Made by a program: the position numbers and the translations under genes
Source: Lentisphaerota bacterium
GTDB taxonomy: Bacteria; Verrucomicrobiota; Kiritimatiellia; JAAZAB01
Length of the DNA stretch: 8,478 bases
Direction: 5' to 3'
NCBI GenBank assembly: GCA_020201415.1
Contig: JAIVGW010000265.1
Location: 1 to 8,478 of the forward strand
In this document: one piece after another, positions 1 through 6,161 of the stretch
How positions within the stretch are numbered: position 1 is the first letter of the stretch
Layout: every line of letters starts with the position of its first letter
Notes under the pieces: model-generated
What the model saw: only the letters and a program-made list of their open reading frames with translations
The model's database searches: none
What the model was told of the DNA's origin: nothing

Positions 1-1755
1 ATGGAACACAAAACGCGTCACATAATTGCAAAACACCTCGCCACTCGCCGCGTGCCGGTACCAGCCCGCGCGACGTATCACGACCTTCTCACCGCCCTGT
101 TCCTCGATCACATGCATCGCATCTTCCGGCATCGTGAAGACCTTGCCGTTTTCATGCTCCACAAACCCGCCACACAACGCTTCGGGGGCCAGCACCTCGC
201 GGAAATCACCATCGCCCAACGCGTCAAACTCGATCGCGCCAGCGCCGGTAACCCGCACGCGGCCCGCGTCCAGCGATGGAAAGCCGGTGGCACCATTGTC
301 AACGACCAAGGGCGGCCGCATGGCGCGTTCGATACCCGGGCCGTATTCCAGGTAAAACTGTCGCGGGGCGCCCTCAAGATCAGCCGTAAAATCGCACAGC
401 AACCACTTGATGGAACCGTAACGCGACCAGCGCGCGGTAAGTTTTGTCTGCAGCGTAACCTCACGGTCTTCTTCATCAAGCAAGCGGATATTCTCTTCGT
501 CGTCGAGCACGCCACGGGGAAAAGGCACGCCGACGGTCATTGGCGCTGCGGTAATCACCGCACCGGGCTCGTTGATCACCCGCAGCGGTATGCGGCCCGA
601 GCGCGCTACGCCGGAAGCCGCGGCCACGCGGAAAGGGGCCGTCGCCCGGCCGATCTCCTCACCGCCGTCGCGCCATATCACCTCCAATTCCGCGGCACTG
701 CCTTCGAGCAGCGGCGGGAACCCGATCGAAAAGAACAGGCCATGGCGCGACAGTTCGTTGATCGCGTGACTTGCATACACCTCACCATCGGCGTTCTTGA
801 GCCGCACTTCGATATGCCCGGCCGGGTCGGCGCCGGCTTCCGGCGGCGATGTCCACACAACCGCGTCCAGGTGCCGGTCTTCGAACGGATACCGGTATTT
901 TGAAAGCCTTATCTTGACCGGCTGGTCCTTGAAATGACGGTTCAAGGTATCCAGCGCGGAAGCGCGCCCCCCCGAAGTATCCAAGTATAATTGTCTTGCG
1001 GGCATTGACTCCAGCCCAGCCAGGCCCCCGGCAGCCAAATCCACATCCGGCAACGCAAGCTCCACGTCCCATCCGGAGGAGATGATGGCCTGCTCGCTTT
1101 CCGGAAAAAGCAAGCGATCGGCGAATCTATCCGGCAGCCGGTTGAGGCCGTAAATTTTTTCCTGGCGGCGGCGTTCGGCGGCGAACATCGACGCGTCACC
1201 CAAAGCCAGGAAAGCGCTTGAGCGGCCACGAATCAGCCGCATAGCCAGAACGTTGCGTCCCTGCCGCAGTTTGACCTCGGCTAGATTATCGAGGATGGAG
1301 AAGTGGGCGCTTGCGTTGCCCGTATCCAGCGTGTCGAAAAAAGGCTGACCGTTCATCCAGCACTCGATCCAATAGTCGGCCCCGATGCCCAGCGTGATCA
1401 TCCGCTCCGCGGGCGAATGCAATTCGGCGAAAACATAAGCCGTGTTGCCCGCGTTTTCGCCGATATACTGCTCCAAATCAATGCGTTCGCCCGGTATCCA
1501 GCCCACGGACCGTGGAGTGAGGTTCAGCGACTGCAGCGTGCTTGTACCTTTGATCTTCAGGCTTGCGGGTATGTCCGCCAGAACATCCACCTTTACCACG
1601 GGATGATCGCGGTCAAGCGGGGCGAAGACCACGAGCTCCTCCGCCCATGCGATGCCGGTATCATCAGCATACGCACTGACGGTTAAAACACTTGAACAAG
1701 CAAACATAAATCCCGTCAAACATACTGCCGCGGCAAATAAACTGATTCGTTTCAC
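1..1755 (-). CDS. Exported PcRGLX/YetA-like (exo-rhamnogalacturonan lyase family) protein, 3' end off window
   Basis: A stop-free frame of 585 codons runs from a GTG at 1755-1753 to the left edge, so the C-terminus is missing. The start is fixed by an in-frame TGA four codons upstream and a GAGG ribosome binding site 7 bases before GTG. Residues 1-30 form a signal peptide with probable cleavage after AYA. Residues about 95-185 look like a beta-sandwich, galactose-binding-like accessory domain (GADYW at 125-129, NG at 135, GRNVLAMRLIRG near 165-176). From about residue 390 the protein matches my memory of the PcRGLX/YetA N-terminal RIFT-barrel domain: MTVGVPFPRG at 406-415 and ARW...GSIKWLL near 443-453, followed by YLEYG. 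Family members include PL26 exo-rhamnogalacturonan lyases, which remove disaccharides from the pectin backbone. The catalytic part lies outside the window, so lyase activity is inferred. The long pre-domain region of about 390 residues is notable. It follows a truncated glucuronidase-like gene by about 200 bases. Confidence 0.78.
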   Translation of the reverse strand, partial: MKRISLFAAAVCLTGFMFACSSVLTVSAYADDTGIAWAEELVVFAPLDRDHPVVKVDVLADIPASLKIKGTSTLQSLNLTPRSVGWIPGERIDLEQYIGENAGNTAYVFAELHSPAERMITLGIGADYWIECWMNGQPFFDTLDTGNASAHFSILDNLAEVKLRQGRNVLAMRLIRGRSSAFLALGDASMFAAERRRQEKIYGLNRLPDRFADRLLFPESEQAIISSGWDVELALPDVDLAAGGLAGLESMPARQLYLDTSGGRASALDTLNRHFKDQPVKIRLSKYRYPFEDRHLDAVVWTSPPEAGADPAGHIEVRLKNADGEVYASHAINELSRHGLFFSIGFPPLLEGSAAELEVIWRDGGEEIGRATAPFRVAAASGVARSGRIPLRVINEPGAVITAAPMTVGVPFPRGVLDDEENIRLLDEEDREVTLQTKLTARWSRYGSIKWLLCDFTADLEGAPRQFYLEYGPGIERAMRPPLVVDNGATGFPSLDAGRVRVTGAGAIEFDALGDGDFREVLAPEALCGGFVEHENGKVFTMPEDAMHVIEEQGGEKVVIRRAGWYRHAASGEVFCNYVTRFVFH

Positions 1756-1790
1756 GATAATACCTCAACTCAATAGTTTGAACAAGGTGA

Positions 1791-1816
1791 CCCGGTCCCC
1801 TGCGGCTGGACCCGGG
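1791..1816. other. GC-rich imperfect hairpin in the leader of the PcRGLX-like gene
   Basis: CCCGGTCC at 1791-1798 pairs with GGAC-C-CGGG at 1808-1816, leaving one bulged C and a 9-base loop. It lies 36 bases upstream of the GTG start at 1755. No T-run follows it in the minus-strand direction, so it does not look like an intrinsic terminator. It could be a leader structure or chance pairing in GC-rich DNA. The rest of the 1756-1963 gap holds an octamer repeat, a weak -10-like TATGAT (minus strand, 1848-1843) without a matching -35, and no gene that I recognise. Confidence 0.3.
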
Positions 1817-1928
1817 GCCGGCAGCCACGCCCTCCAAAAACGATCATACATTTGAACATGCTCCCCGCCTGCGGACTGACTGCACCTTTCAGCCACTTTA
1901 ACTGCGCTTATTTTCCGTTATCGCTTTC

Positions 1929-1944
1929 AACGCCTGAACGCCTG
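1929..1944. repeat. Tandem octamer, two copies of AACGCCTG
   Basis: Two exact copies of AACGCCTG lie head to tail at 1929-1936 and 1937-1944. They begin 20 bases downstream of the stop codon of the truncated gene at 1964. The copy length resembles the 8 bp tandem at 2569-2584 and the 7 bp degenerate repeats at 7539-7566, although the unit sequence differs. Confidence 0.5.
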
Positions 1945-1963
1945 ACTATGGCCCTTGCACAAG

Positions 1964-2410
1964 TCAGCCGCCGGTGATCAACCGGTCCGGATGCGTCGCG
2001 GGGTAATCGTGCCGGGTGCGCGGCCAGGGCTCCCGGGGATCGAAATCGCAGTCACGGCCCAAGAGCACCAGCCAGTTGTAGCCGGAAACCATGCGATAGG
2101 CACCATGGTACAAGCCCTCGTCGGTGATGTCCCGCGCATCGGTGAAGGCGCTGCGCCCGATGTAGATCGTTGCCGGATAACCTGGATCGGGCGCATTACC
2201 AATCGACAGTTCCGCTCCCGATATTTTTTGTATATAGGCTTGCAGTTCACGCGCCGCCAGGTCAACTAGGCGCGGCGGTCCTTCGGCAATCACGATGGAC
2301 GCGCGGGCCGCGCCGGTCTCGACCAGCCACGGCGCGGTGGCCGCAACACACGCCCCACCGGCCAACAGAACGTACGGCAGCAGCCAGAAACACATCAATT
2401 TTATGTTCAT
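1964..2410 (-). pseudogene. Truncated alpha-glucuronidase-like protein: signal peptide plus GH67N-like domain only
   Basis: The ORF encodes 148 residues. Residues 1 to about 24 are a signal peptide (MNIKLMCFWLLPYVLLAGG, then CVAA). The remainder reads as the beta-alpha accessory domain found before the catalytic barrel in GH67-type and DUF4838-type proteins: VDLAARELQAYIQKISGAEL, then IYIGRSAF, then GAYRMVSGYNWLVLLGRD. Known proteins with this start are many hundreds of residues long. This frame ends just after an ITGG that normally leads into the next segment, and only 208 bases separate its stop from the next start, so a simple frameshift cannot hide the missing catalytic region. The start chosen is the ATG at 2410; GGGAG lies 12 bases upstream, and an ATG four codons earlier directly abuts GGGAG and is too close to it. 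A strong promoter-like pair sits upstream. It is either a decayed gene or a freestanding secreted sugar-binding-type domain; I favour truncation. Confidence 0.65.
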
Positions 2411-2441
2411 CGGTTGACGCATCTCCCTTTTTTCGCATCTT

Positions 2442-2470
2442 TTTGTATTCCCCAGAGAGGGATGTGTCAA
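2442..2470 (-). promoter_or_regulatory. Putative sigma70-type promoter of the truncated glucuronidase-like gene
   Basis: On the minus strand TTGACA (2470-2465), a perfect -35 consensus, is followed after exactly 17 bases by TACAAA (2447-2442), a 4-of-6 match to the -10 consensus. Transcription would start near 2435, about 25 bases before the ATG at 2410. It supports separate transcription of this gene rather than simple read-through from the sialidase-like gene. This is based on consensus matching only. Confidence 0.45.
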
Positions 2471-2505
2471 CTTTCCTGCCTGCCCAGGCGCCGGGCTTAA
2501 GCAAC

Positions 2506-2525
2506 CGGAATTCTCACGAATTCCG
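2506..2525. repeat. Perfect 8 bp inverted repeat with 4-base loop
   Basis: CGGAATTC (2506-2513), loop TCAC, then GAATTCCG (2518-2525) form a perfect hairpin. It lies in the gap between the sialidase-like stop (2596) and the promoter at 2470. No T-run follows on either strand, so it is not a canonical terminator. A weaker GCCC...GGGC pairing sits next to it at about 2482-2496. Confidence 0.5.
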
Positions 2526-2549
2526 CTCCATGGGATCTCTGCGCGCTCC

Positions 2550-2601
2550 AACGAATCATCGCATTACTGAATCAACGAATCAACATCCCCCCGAATCATC
2601 C
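2550..2601. repeat. Cluster of short GAATCA-type direct repeats
   Basis: Two exact tandem copies of GAATCAAC lie at 2569-2576 and 2577-2584. They are flanked by two copies of CGAATCATC starting at about 2552 and 2592. The second flanking copy contains the stop codon of the sialidase-like gene (2598-2596 on the minus strand). The arrangement is that of a degenerate short-repeat tract, not a gene. Nothing coding is supported between 2411 and 2595. Confidence 0.5.
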
Positions 2602-3774
2602 ACCCCGGTTTCGCGTTCGTGCCGGGTCCCAGATCACGACGCCCATGTGATACCCACCGTGGCCCGGAATGCCCTTCGCGTAGTAGGCCGTCACAATCTG
2701 GCTATCCTCGCGCTGGACGCTGCTCGGGTAGCCGCTGTCGCCGCTGTCGACGTCCAGCAGACGATAGGGCGCGCTCCAGGAAAGGCCTTCGTCGTCGCTG
2801 AACAGCACTTCGACGCCCGGCCCGGGTCGCGCACGGTTCCCATAGGACAGCAGAATGCTTCCGTCGTTCAGTCGCGTCAGATGGCCCGGATGGTGGCTGT
2901 TGGGCGTTACCCGTCCACGCTCTCCGGGGCCGTACGCAATCCACGTCCGCGCGTCGTCTTCCGAGTAGGAAAGCAACATGCCGCCCCGCCGCGCGGCGGC
3001 CAGCCACTTGCCATCGCCCAGGTGCAGGAGCGTGGTTTCATTATGACGCGGCACGCTGGTCACGGGCACCGGGGCATCCCAGGTCCGGCCGTCACCGCGC
3101 ACCACCCAGTTCTGCCCCGCTGCGGCGCGACGGACGAGCGGATCGCCGTCCTTCGCCGCCTCCTGCGCGGCTTCGTCCGCTTCGCCGCGATAGGCCGCCA
3201 CACGCAGTCTGCCGTCCTGGCCGGGCATGATGTCCCCGAACGGAATCAGCTCACGACCATCCGGCGCTCTTGGGAAGCTCTCCTTGTCGATGCTCCATGT
3301 GACGCCGCCGTCCTTCGAAATGCAAACCCAGGTCGGCAGGACCTCGCCAATGTTGCTCCACGCCTCCGGGTTGCCCGGCGCCGACCAGCCGGAGGTGACC
3401 AGAATCAGGTCGCCCTCGGCGGTCAATCCGGCGGCGACGTTCATGCGGTTCTGCTCGGGCGTGCCGCGCGGCGCGGCGGTGCTGCGCTTGGTCCACGTCT
3501 CACCCTCATCGGTACTGGCCCAGCAGTCCACATCGCCCGGCATTCGTCCGTGGCTGGGCTGATTGTAGATTAGCGCCACGATGTCGCCGTTGGGCAAGCG
3601 GGTCAGGTTCGGCCAGGCGCAGACATCCGCCACGATCTTGGGCGCGGGAAGTTGCCCCTCGCGGTTCATCACCCACATAACCGCCTCCTTGTTTTCCTCC
3701 GCCATAACGAATCCGCACACGACCTGCGCCGCCACGCCCAACAGAACGCTGCGCATGGCTTGTTTTGCATTCAT
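2596..3774 (-). CDS. Exported sialidase-like BNR/Asp-box protein
   Basis: The gene encodes 392 residues and appears complete. ATG at 3774 is preceded by an AAGGAGAG ribosome binding site 5 bases away. Residues 1-25 form a signal peptide ending VMA. Four Asp-boxes are visible: STDEGETW (87-94), SKDGGVTW (153-160), SEDDARTW (271-278) and SDDEGLSW (326-333), plus a degenerate RGDGRTW (226-232), as in six-bladed sialidase propellers. SGYPS at 348-352 resembles the region of the catalytic tyrosine, and IVTAYY follows. The usual N-terminal RIP motif is only WPNLTRLPNGD (54-64), where the first arginine is absent, so true sialic-acid cleavage is uncertain; many environmental homologues have unknown substrates. 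The reaction would be hydrolysis of a terminal sugar acid from an exported glycan. The protein ends soon after GVVIWDP, a usual end for this family. Confidence 0.85.
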   Translation of the reverse strand: MNAKQAMRSVLLGVAAQVVCGFVMAEENKEAVMWVMNREGQLPAPKIVADVCAWPNLTRLPNGDIVALIYNQPSHGRMPGDVDCWASTDEGETWTKRSTAAPRGTPEQNRMNVAAGLTAEGDLILVTSGWSAPGNPEAWSNIGEVLPTWVCISKDGGVTWSIDKESFPRAPDGRELIPFGDIMPGQDGRLRVAAYRGEADEAAQEAAKDGDPLVRRAAAGQNWVVRGDGRTWDAPVPVTSVPRHNETTLLHLGDGKWLAAARRGGMLLSYSEDDARTWIAYGPGERGRVTPNSHHPGHLTRLNDGSILLSYGNRARPGPGVEVLFSDDEGLSWSAPYRLLDVDSGDSGYPSSVQREDSQIVTAYYAKGIPGHGGYHMGVVIWDPARTRNRGG

Positions 3775-3812
3775 AACGTCTCTCCTTTGTTCTGCTACTT
3801 TGCAACTTGCAC

Positions 3813-3828
3813 GGTTGAGCCATCAACC
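3813..3828. other. Small hairpin between LamG fragment and sialidase-like gene
   Basis: GGTTGA (3813-3818) and TCAACC (3823-3828) form a perfect 6 bp stem around a 4-base loop, in the 72-base gap before the sialidase-like start. It is short and lacks a following T-run, so any regulatory or terminating role is uncertain. Confidence 0.25.
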
Positions 3829-3846
3829 CTGCGAAAACTCGGTCGA

Positions 3847-4326
3847 TTAATCCTTCAGCGGTTGCACGGCACCGGCGCTCCAGAGCGTACCGTCGCCGTC
3901 AAAGCGGCACAACAATCGCGTATGGGCATCGGGCTCGAATTCGTTTTCCCGGGGTGGTTTGGCGCCAGGATAACGCGCTACATCGGAGATCCGCAGACGG
4001 CTGAACCAAACGCCTCCGGAAAACTGCAAATAATCCCCCGGCCACTGGCCTGGCACCCGGTAGTGGGGGCCGCCCTGGGGATCCGGCTTCGCCGGTTTGA
4101 TTTCCACGCCATCGGCAAACAGTTGCACATCCATATCAAACCCTTCGGTCGTAGAAGGACGCCAGGTCAGGGCCAGATGCGTCCAGCGGCCGTTGGGCAG
4201 TCCGAAAAAGCGCTGCACTGTATTGCCCCCGGCATCGAGCAGGAGGGCCAGTGCAACGGTTTCGAGCGCATGGCGGGCAAAGGGCACCCCGAAAGTCACC
4301 GAACTGCTCGCATGTTTTAGGTTCAT
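3847..4326 (-). pseudogene. LamG/concanavalin A-like jellyroll fragment (C-terminal end)
   Basis: The frame from ATG 4326 gives 159 residues. From about residue 45 it reads as the second half of a LamG-type domain: GRWTHLALTW, then VQLFADGVEI, then GVWFSRLRISDVARYPG and a closing LLCRFDGDG. The first half of the domain is absent, there is no signal peptide, and no clear ribosome binding site precedes the ATG. Residues near 9-20, TFGVPFARHAL, resemble the TVGVPFPRGVL motif of the PcRGLX-like protein at the left of the window, suggesting a chimeric remnant left by an internal deletion. LamG domains bind or support carbohydrate substrates in secreted glycosidases, but alone this piece has no predicted activity. 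The open frame continues upstream into the next gene without family similarity, which looks accidental. In the 91-base gap 4327-4417 another frame contains PDTSLLFKAKV, possibly a further scrap. Confidence 0.6.
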
Positions 4327-4417
4327 AAAAAACTTTCGCTTTGAACAGCAGGGATGTGTCGGGGGTTGGCGTGACCCCATGAGCAAAAACAGATTTTGCA
4401 GGAAACTGACAGTAAGG

Positions 4418-5521
4418 TTATATGTTCTCACCTTTTTCATGCCAATGTTTGCGCACCAGTTCGGCCATGTCGCGGCTTCCCTCAAAACCGGTCTCAGGAT
4501 TGCACCGGGAAAAACAGGCCATTTCGTAAAGATTATAGGCGGCGACATCAGGATGGCTGCGCACCCAATCCATTTCGTGGGCCAGCGAATGGTGCGGTCC
4601 GTCGAAATGCACCATGCCTCCCCGCAGGCTCTGGTAGGCCAGCGGGATTCCGGCCGCGCGCGCCGCAAACCCGATCCGATCGGCAACATAGCGCTGATTC
4701 TCGGGCCGGAAGAAGAAGGCGCCCCGATATTCGGCGTAATCGGCAAATTCCTTGAACCAGGTTTCCCATTGCCATTCAAAATTGAGCGGCACCATGTTGA
4801 TATTGGGCGCCCGGTCGGCATACCGCAGCATCAGGCCGTGGACATGCACGCCGATTTCCCGGCCCGCGTCGTGCAGCAACGCCGCTGCCTCGCGTAGAAA
4901 TTTGGTGTAGGCATCGCCGTTGATGCGCTCCGCCTCGGCGAAATTTCCCGGATGGGTCATCCGTTCCACAACGGGCGGGTTGAACCCGTAAAATCGCGGT
5001 TCATAAACCTGGTTGTGATTGGCCGCGCGAAAATTGACCCCATCCACACCGCGCTCAATACAGAAGCGCACCTGGTCAAGCCAGGCCGCGCGGACCTCGG
5101 GATAGATGGGATGCATGGCGCCGGTCCGGGCGCGCACCTTGCCGCGCGCCACGACCATCGCATCGCCCTCGCCCAACGACGCGTTTTCCCATCCGGCATC
5201 AAACCGGTACATACCCTCGCAGCGGACGAGGAACGCTTCACGATCCGCCAGCAAGGTCTGCGCCTCCGGCCGGCGGGCGAAGCGGGTCAGGCCCAGCGCG
5301 ACGCAGCAGCTCAAGCGCTTGTGTATCGCCTCGGCATTCATCGGCCGCAAGGCCGGCGTACAGGGGATGGGAGCGCCGTGCGGATTGACCATTTCAACGA
5401 TCTGTTCGACGGCGTTGACGAATGCCGCGCCGTTTTGTTCACGCCGGATTTGCACAAAGCGCGTGTCATCCGGGAAGCGCAGTCCGCCGAGCGTGACGAT
5501 CCGGTACGGCTGATCCGGATA
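4418..5521 (-). CDS. TIM-barrel glycoside-hydrolase-like protein, C-terminal part after a frameshift
   Basis: About 368 residues run from the frameshift near 5522 to TAA at 4420-4418. Within this part the first in-frame ATG is at 5455, but similarity of style and sense starts upstream (YPDQPYRIVTLGG), so it is the continuation of the gene starting at 5805. Together they give about 461 residues. Features of an (alpha/beta)8 sugar-hydrolase-like barrel are CIERGVDGVNFRAANHNQVY, GREIGVHVHGLMLRY, NFEWQWETW and a late YNLYEMACF; the glutamates in the last two are candidate catalytic acids. It recalls family-10-like (GHL10/DUF187-type) glycosylhydrolases, but I cannot name the family firmly. No signal peptide precedes it, so it would act in the cytoplasm on imported oligosaccharides or similar compounds. 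Confidence 0.6.
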   Translation of the reverse strand, partial: YPDQPYRIVTLGGLRFPDDTRFVQIRREQNGAAFVNAVEQIVEMVNPHGAPIPCTPALRPMNAEAIHKRLSCCVALGLTRFARRPEAQTLLADREAFLVRCEGMYRFDAGWENASLGEGDAMVVARGKVRARTGAMHPIYPEVRAAWLDQVRFCIERGVDGVNFRAANHNQVYEPRFYGFNPPVVERMTHPGNFAEAERINGDAYTKFLREAAALLHDAGREIGVHVHGLMLRYADRAPNINMVPLNFEWQWETWFKEFADYAEYRGAFFFRPENQRYVADRIGFAARAAGIPLAYQSLRGGMVHFDGPHHSLAHEMDWVRSHPDVAAYNLYEMACFSRCNPETGFEGSRDMAELVRKHWHEKGENI

Positions 5522-5805
5522 GGGAAACTGAGCGCCCCCTCGAAAGGTTTGAAAATGGCATCGAACCGCAGTCCATGACGATGCGCGGCCTCGCTGGCGA
5601 CGTTCAGCAGGTCAAACCCTTGCGGCGAATCCGCGTGGTACAACGTCCAGGCCGTATCGACAATCCACTGCAAACGCGATGCGCCCAGAGAGGCCACATA
5701 GGCCATCATCGCATCCAGATCCTCGCGCGAATACAAACGGCCCGCACGCAGCACGTCGTCGAAATAATCAACCGTCACCCACAATTCTTTTTGTTGAGCA
5801 GACAT
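5522..5805 (-). CDS. TIM-barrel glycoside-hydrolase-like protein, N-terminal part before the frameshift
   Basis: ATG at 5805 has an AAAGGA ribosome binding site 5 bases upstream. The first 94 residues start MSAQQKELWVTVDYFDD and include DLDAMMAYVASLGASRLQWI and GLRFDAIFKPFEG, consistent with the first strands and helices of a TIM barrel. The frame then continues as nonsense to a stop at 5338. Adding one C to the CCC run at 5524-5522 restores reading into the downstream part (SFPYPDQPYR). The missing base is either an assembly error in a homopolymer or a true inactivating deletion. No hydrophobic leader is present, unlike the exported proteins around it. The 34 bases between this ATG and the preceding remnant leave little room for its own promoter. 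Confidence 0.6.
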
Positions 5806-5839
5806 AATATTCCTTTATTCTCGATGTGAATTTCAAACT

Positions 5840-6130
5840 TTATCCGCACCCAAATCGGCATGCGGCAAATAAGTGATCCGCAGGTTGGTGCATCCGGATA
5901 CCGAAGCCGGCGTTCAGAAACGCAAGGCTGTTGCGAATCTGGTCCCGATCGGGCGAAAAGAGATTGAGTGCCCCACCGCCTCCGTAAAGTGTTCGGTTCG
6001 CCCAGGCGGCGCAATATTGAATGGTATTGTAGCCGATCTCGGTTTCAACCGCGACGGCATCGCGCCCGATGCCCGCTTCAGGGTCGTGATAACAAGACAA
6101 CCTCGTTAAACGGCTGCCGGGGGTAAACAC
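5840..6130 (-). pseudogene. Short remnant, possibly of a right-handed parallel beta-helix protein
   Basis: A 96-codon frame starts at GTG 6130, with GGGAG 8 bases upstream, and ends at TAA 5842-5840. The frame itself is open further upstream into the preceding gene, where it is only a shadow. Residues such as NTIQYCAAWAN, GGGGALNLFS and QIRNSLAFLNAGFGIRM have the rung-like N-x-I-x-x-C / N-S-x-A-x-x-N-x-G-x-G-I pattern of pectate-lyase-type beta-helices. It lacks a signal peptide and is far shorter than any complete member. The fold assignment is tentative; an orphan small gene is the alternative. It fills the gap between the FN3 protein and the TIM-barrel gene. Confidence 0.35.
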
Positions 6131-6161
6131 AATCAAGTCTCCCGTAACAAGTTCCTGGTTG

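Noticed and set aside
1..903. A 300-codon plus-strand open frame
   Set aside because: It is a codon-phase shadow of the minus-strand PcRGLX-like gene, which has a signal peptide, ribosome binding site and recognisable motifs; the plus-strand translation is rich in R, H and A and resembles nothing.
1791..1816. Intrinsic terminator for the truncated glucuronidase-like gene
   Set aside because: The hairpin has no following T-run on the minus strand and lies over 140 bases beyond the stop codon.
2170..3573. A 467-codon plus-strand open frame, longer than the sialidase-like gene it overlaps
   Set aside because: The translation is a GC-driven shadow with no domain, crosses the repeat-rich spacer and two minus-strand genes, and lacks a ribosome binding site; the minus strand has four Asp-boxes and a strong Shine-Dalgarno sequence.
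2458..4359. Shared 11-mer AGGGATGTGTC at 2458-2468 and 4349-4359
   Set aside because: Two copies of an 11-mer without flanking similarity are weak evidence for a common operator; noted but not annotated.
4353..4374. GGGGT...ACCCC pairing in the spacer at the end of the TIM-barrel gene, considered as a terminator
   Set aside because: The stem is only about 5 bp with a 7-base loop, and no T-run follows in the direction of transcription.
4327..4821. Upstream extension of the LamG-fragment frame to 4821
   Set aside because: It overlaps the TIM-barrel gene out of phase and shows no LamG or other similarity; it is an open stretch by chance.
5338..5521. Continuation of the TIM-barrel N-terminal frame to its stop at 5338
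   Set aside because: After FEGALSFP the translation becomes S/R/T-rich with no family sense, while the alternative frame carries clear protein sequence.
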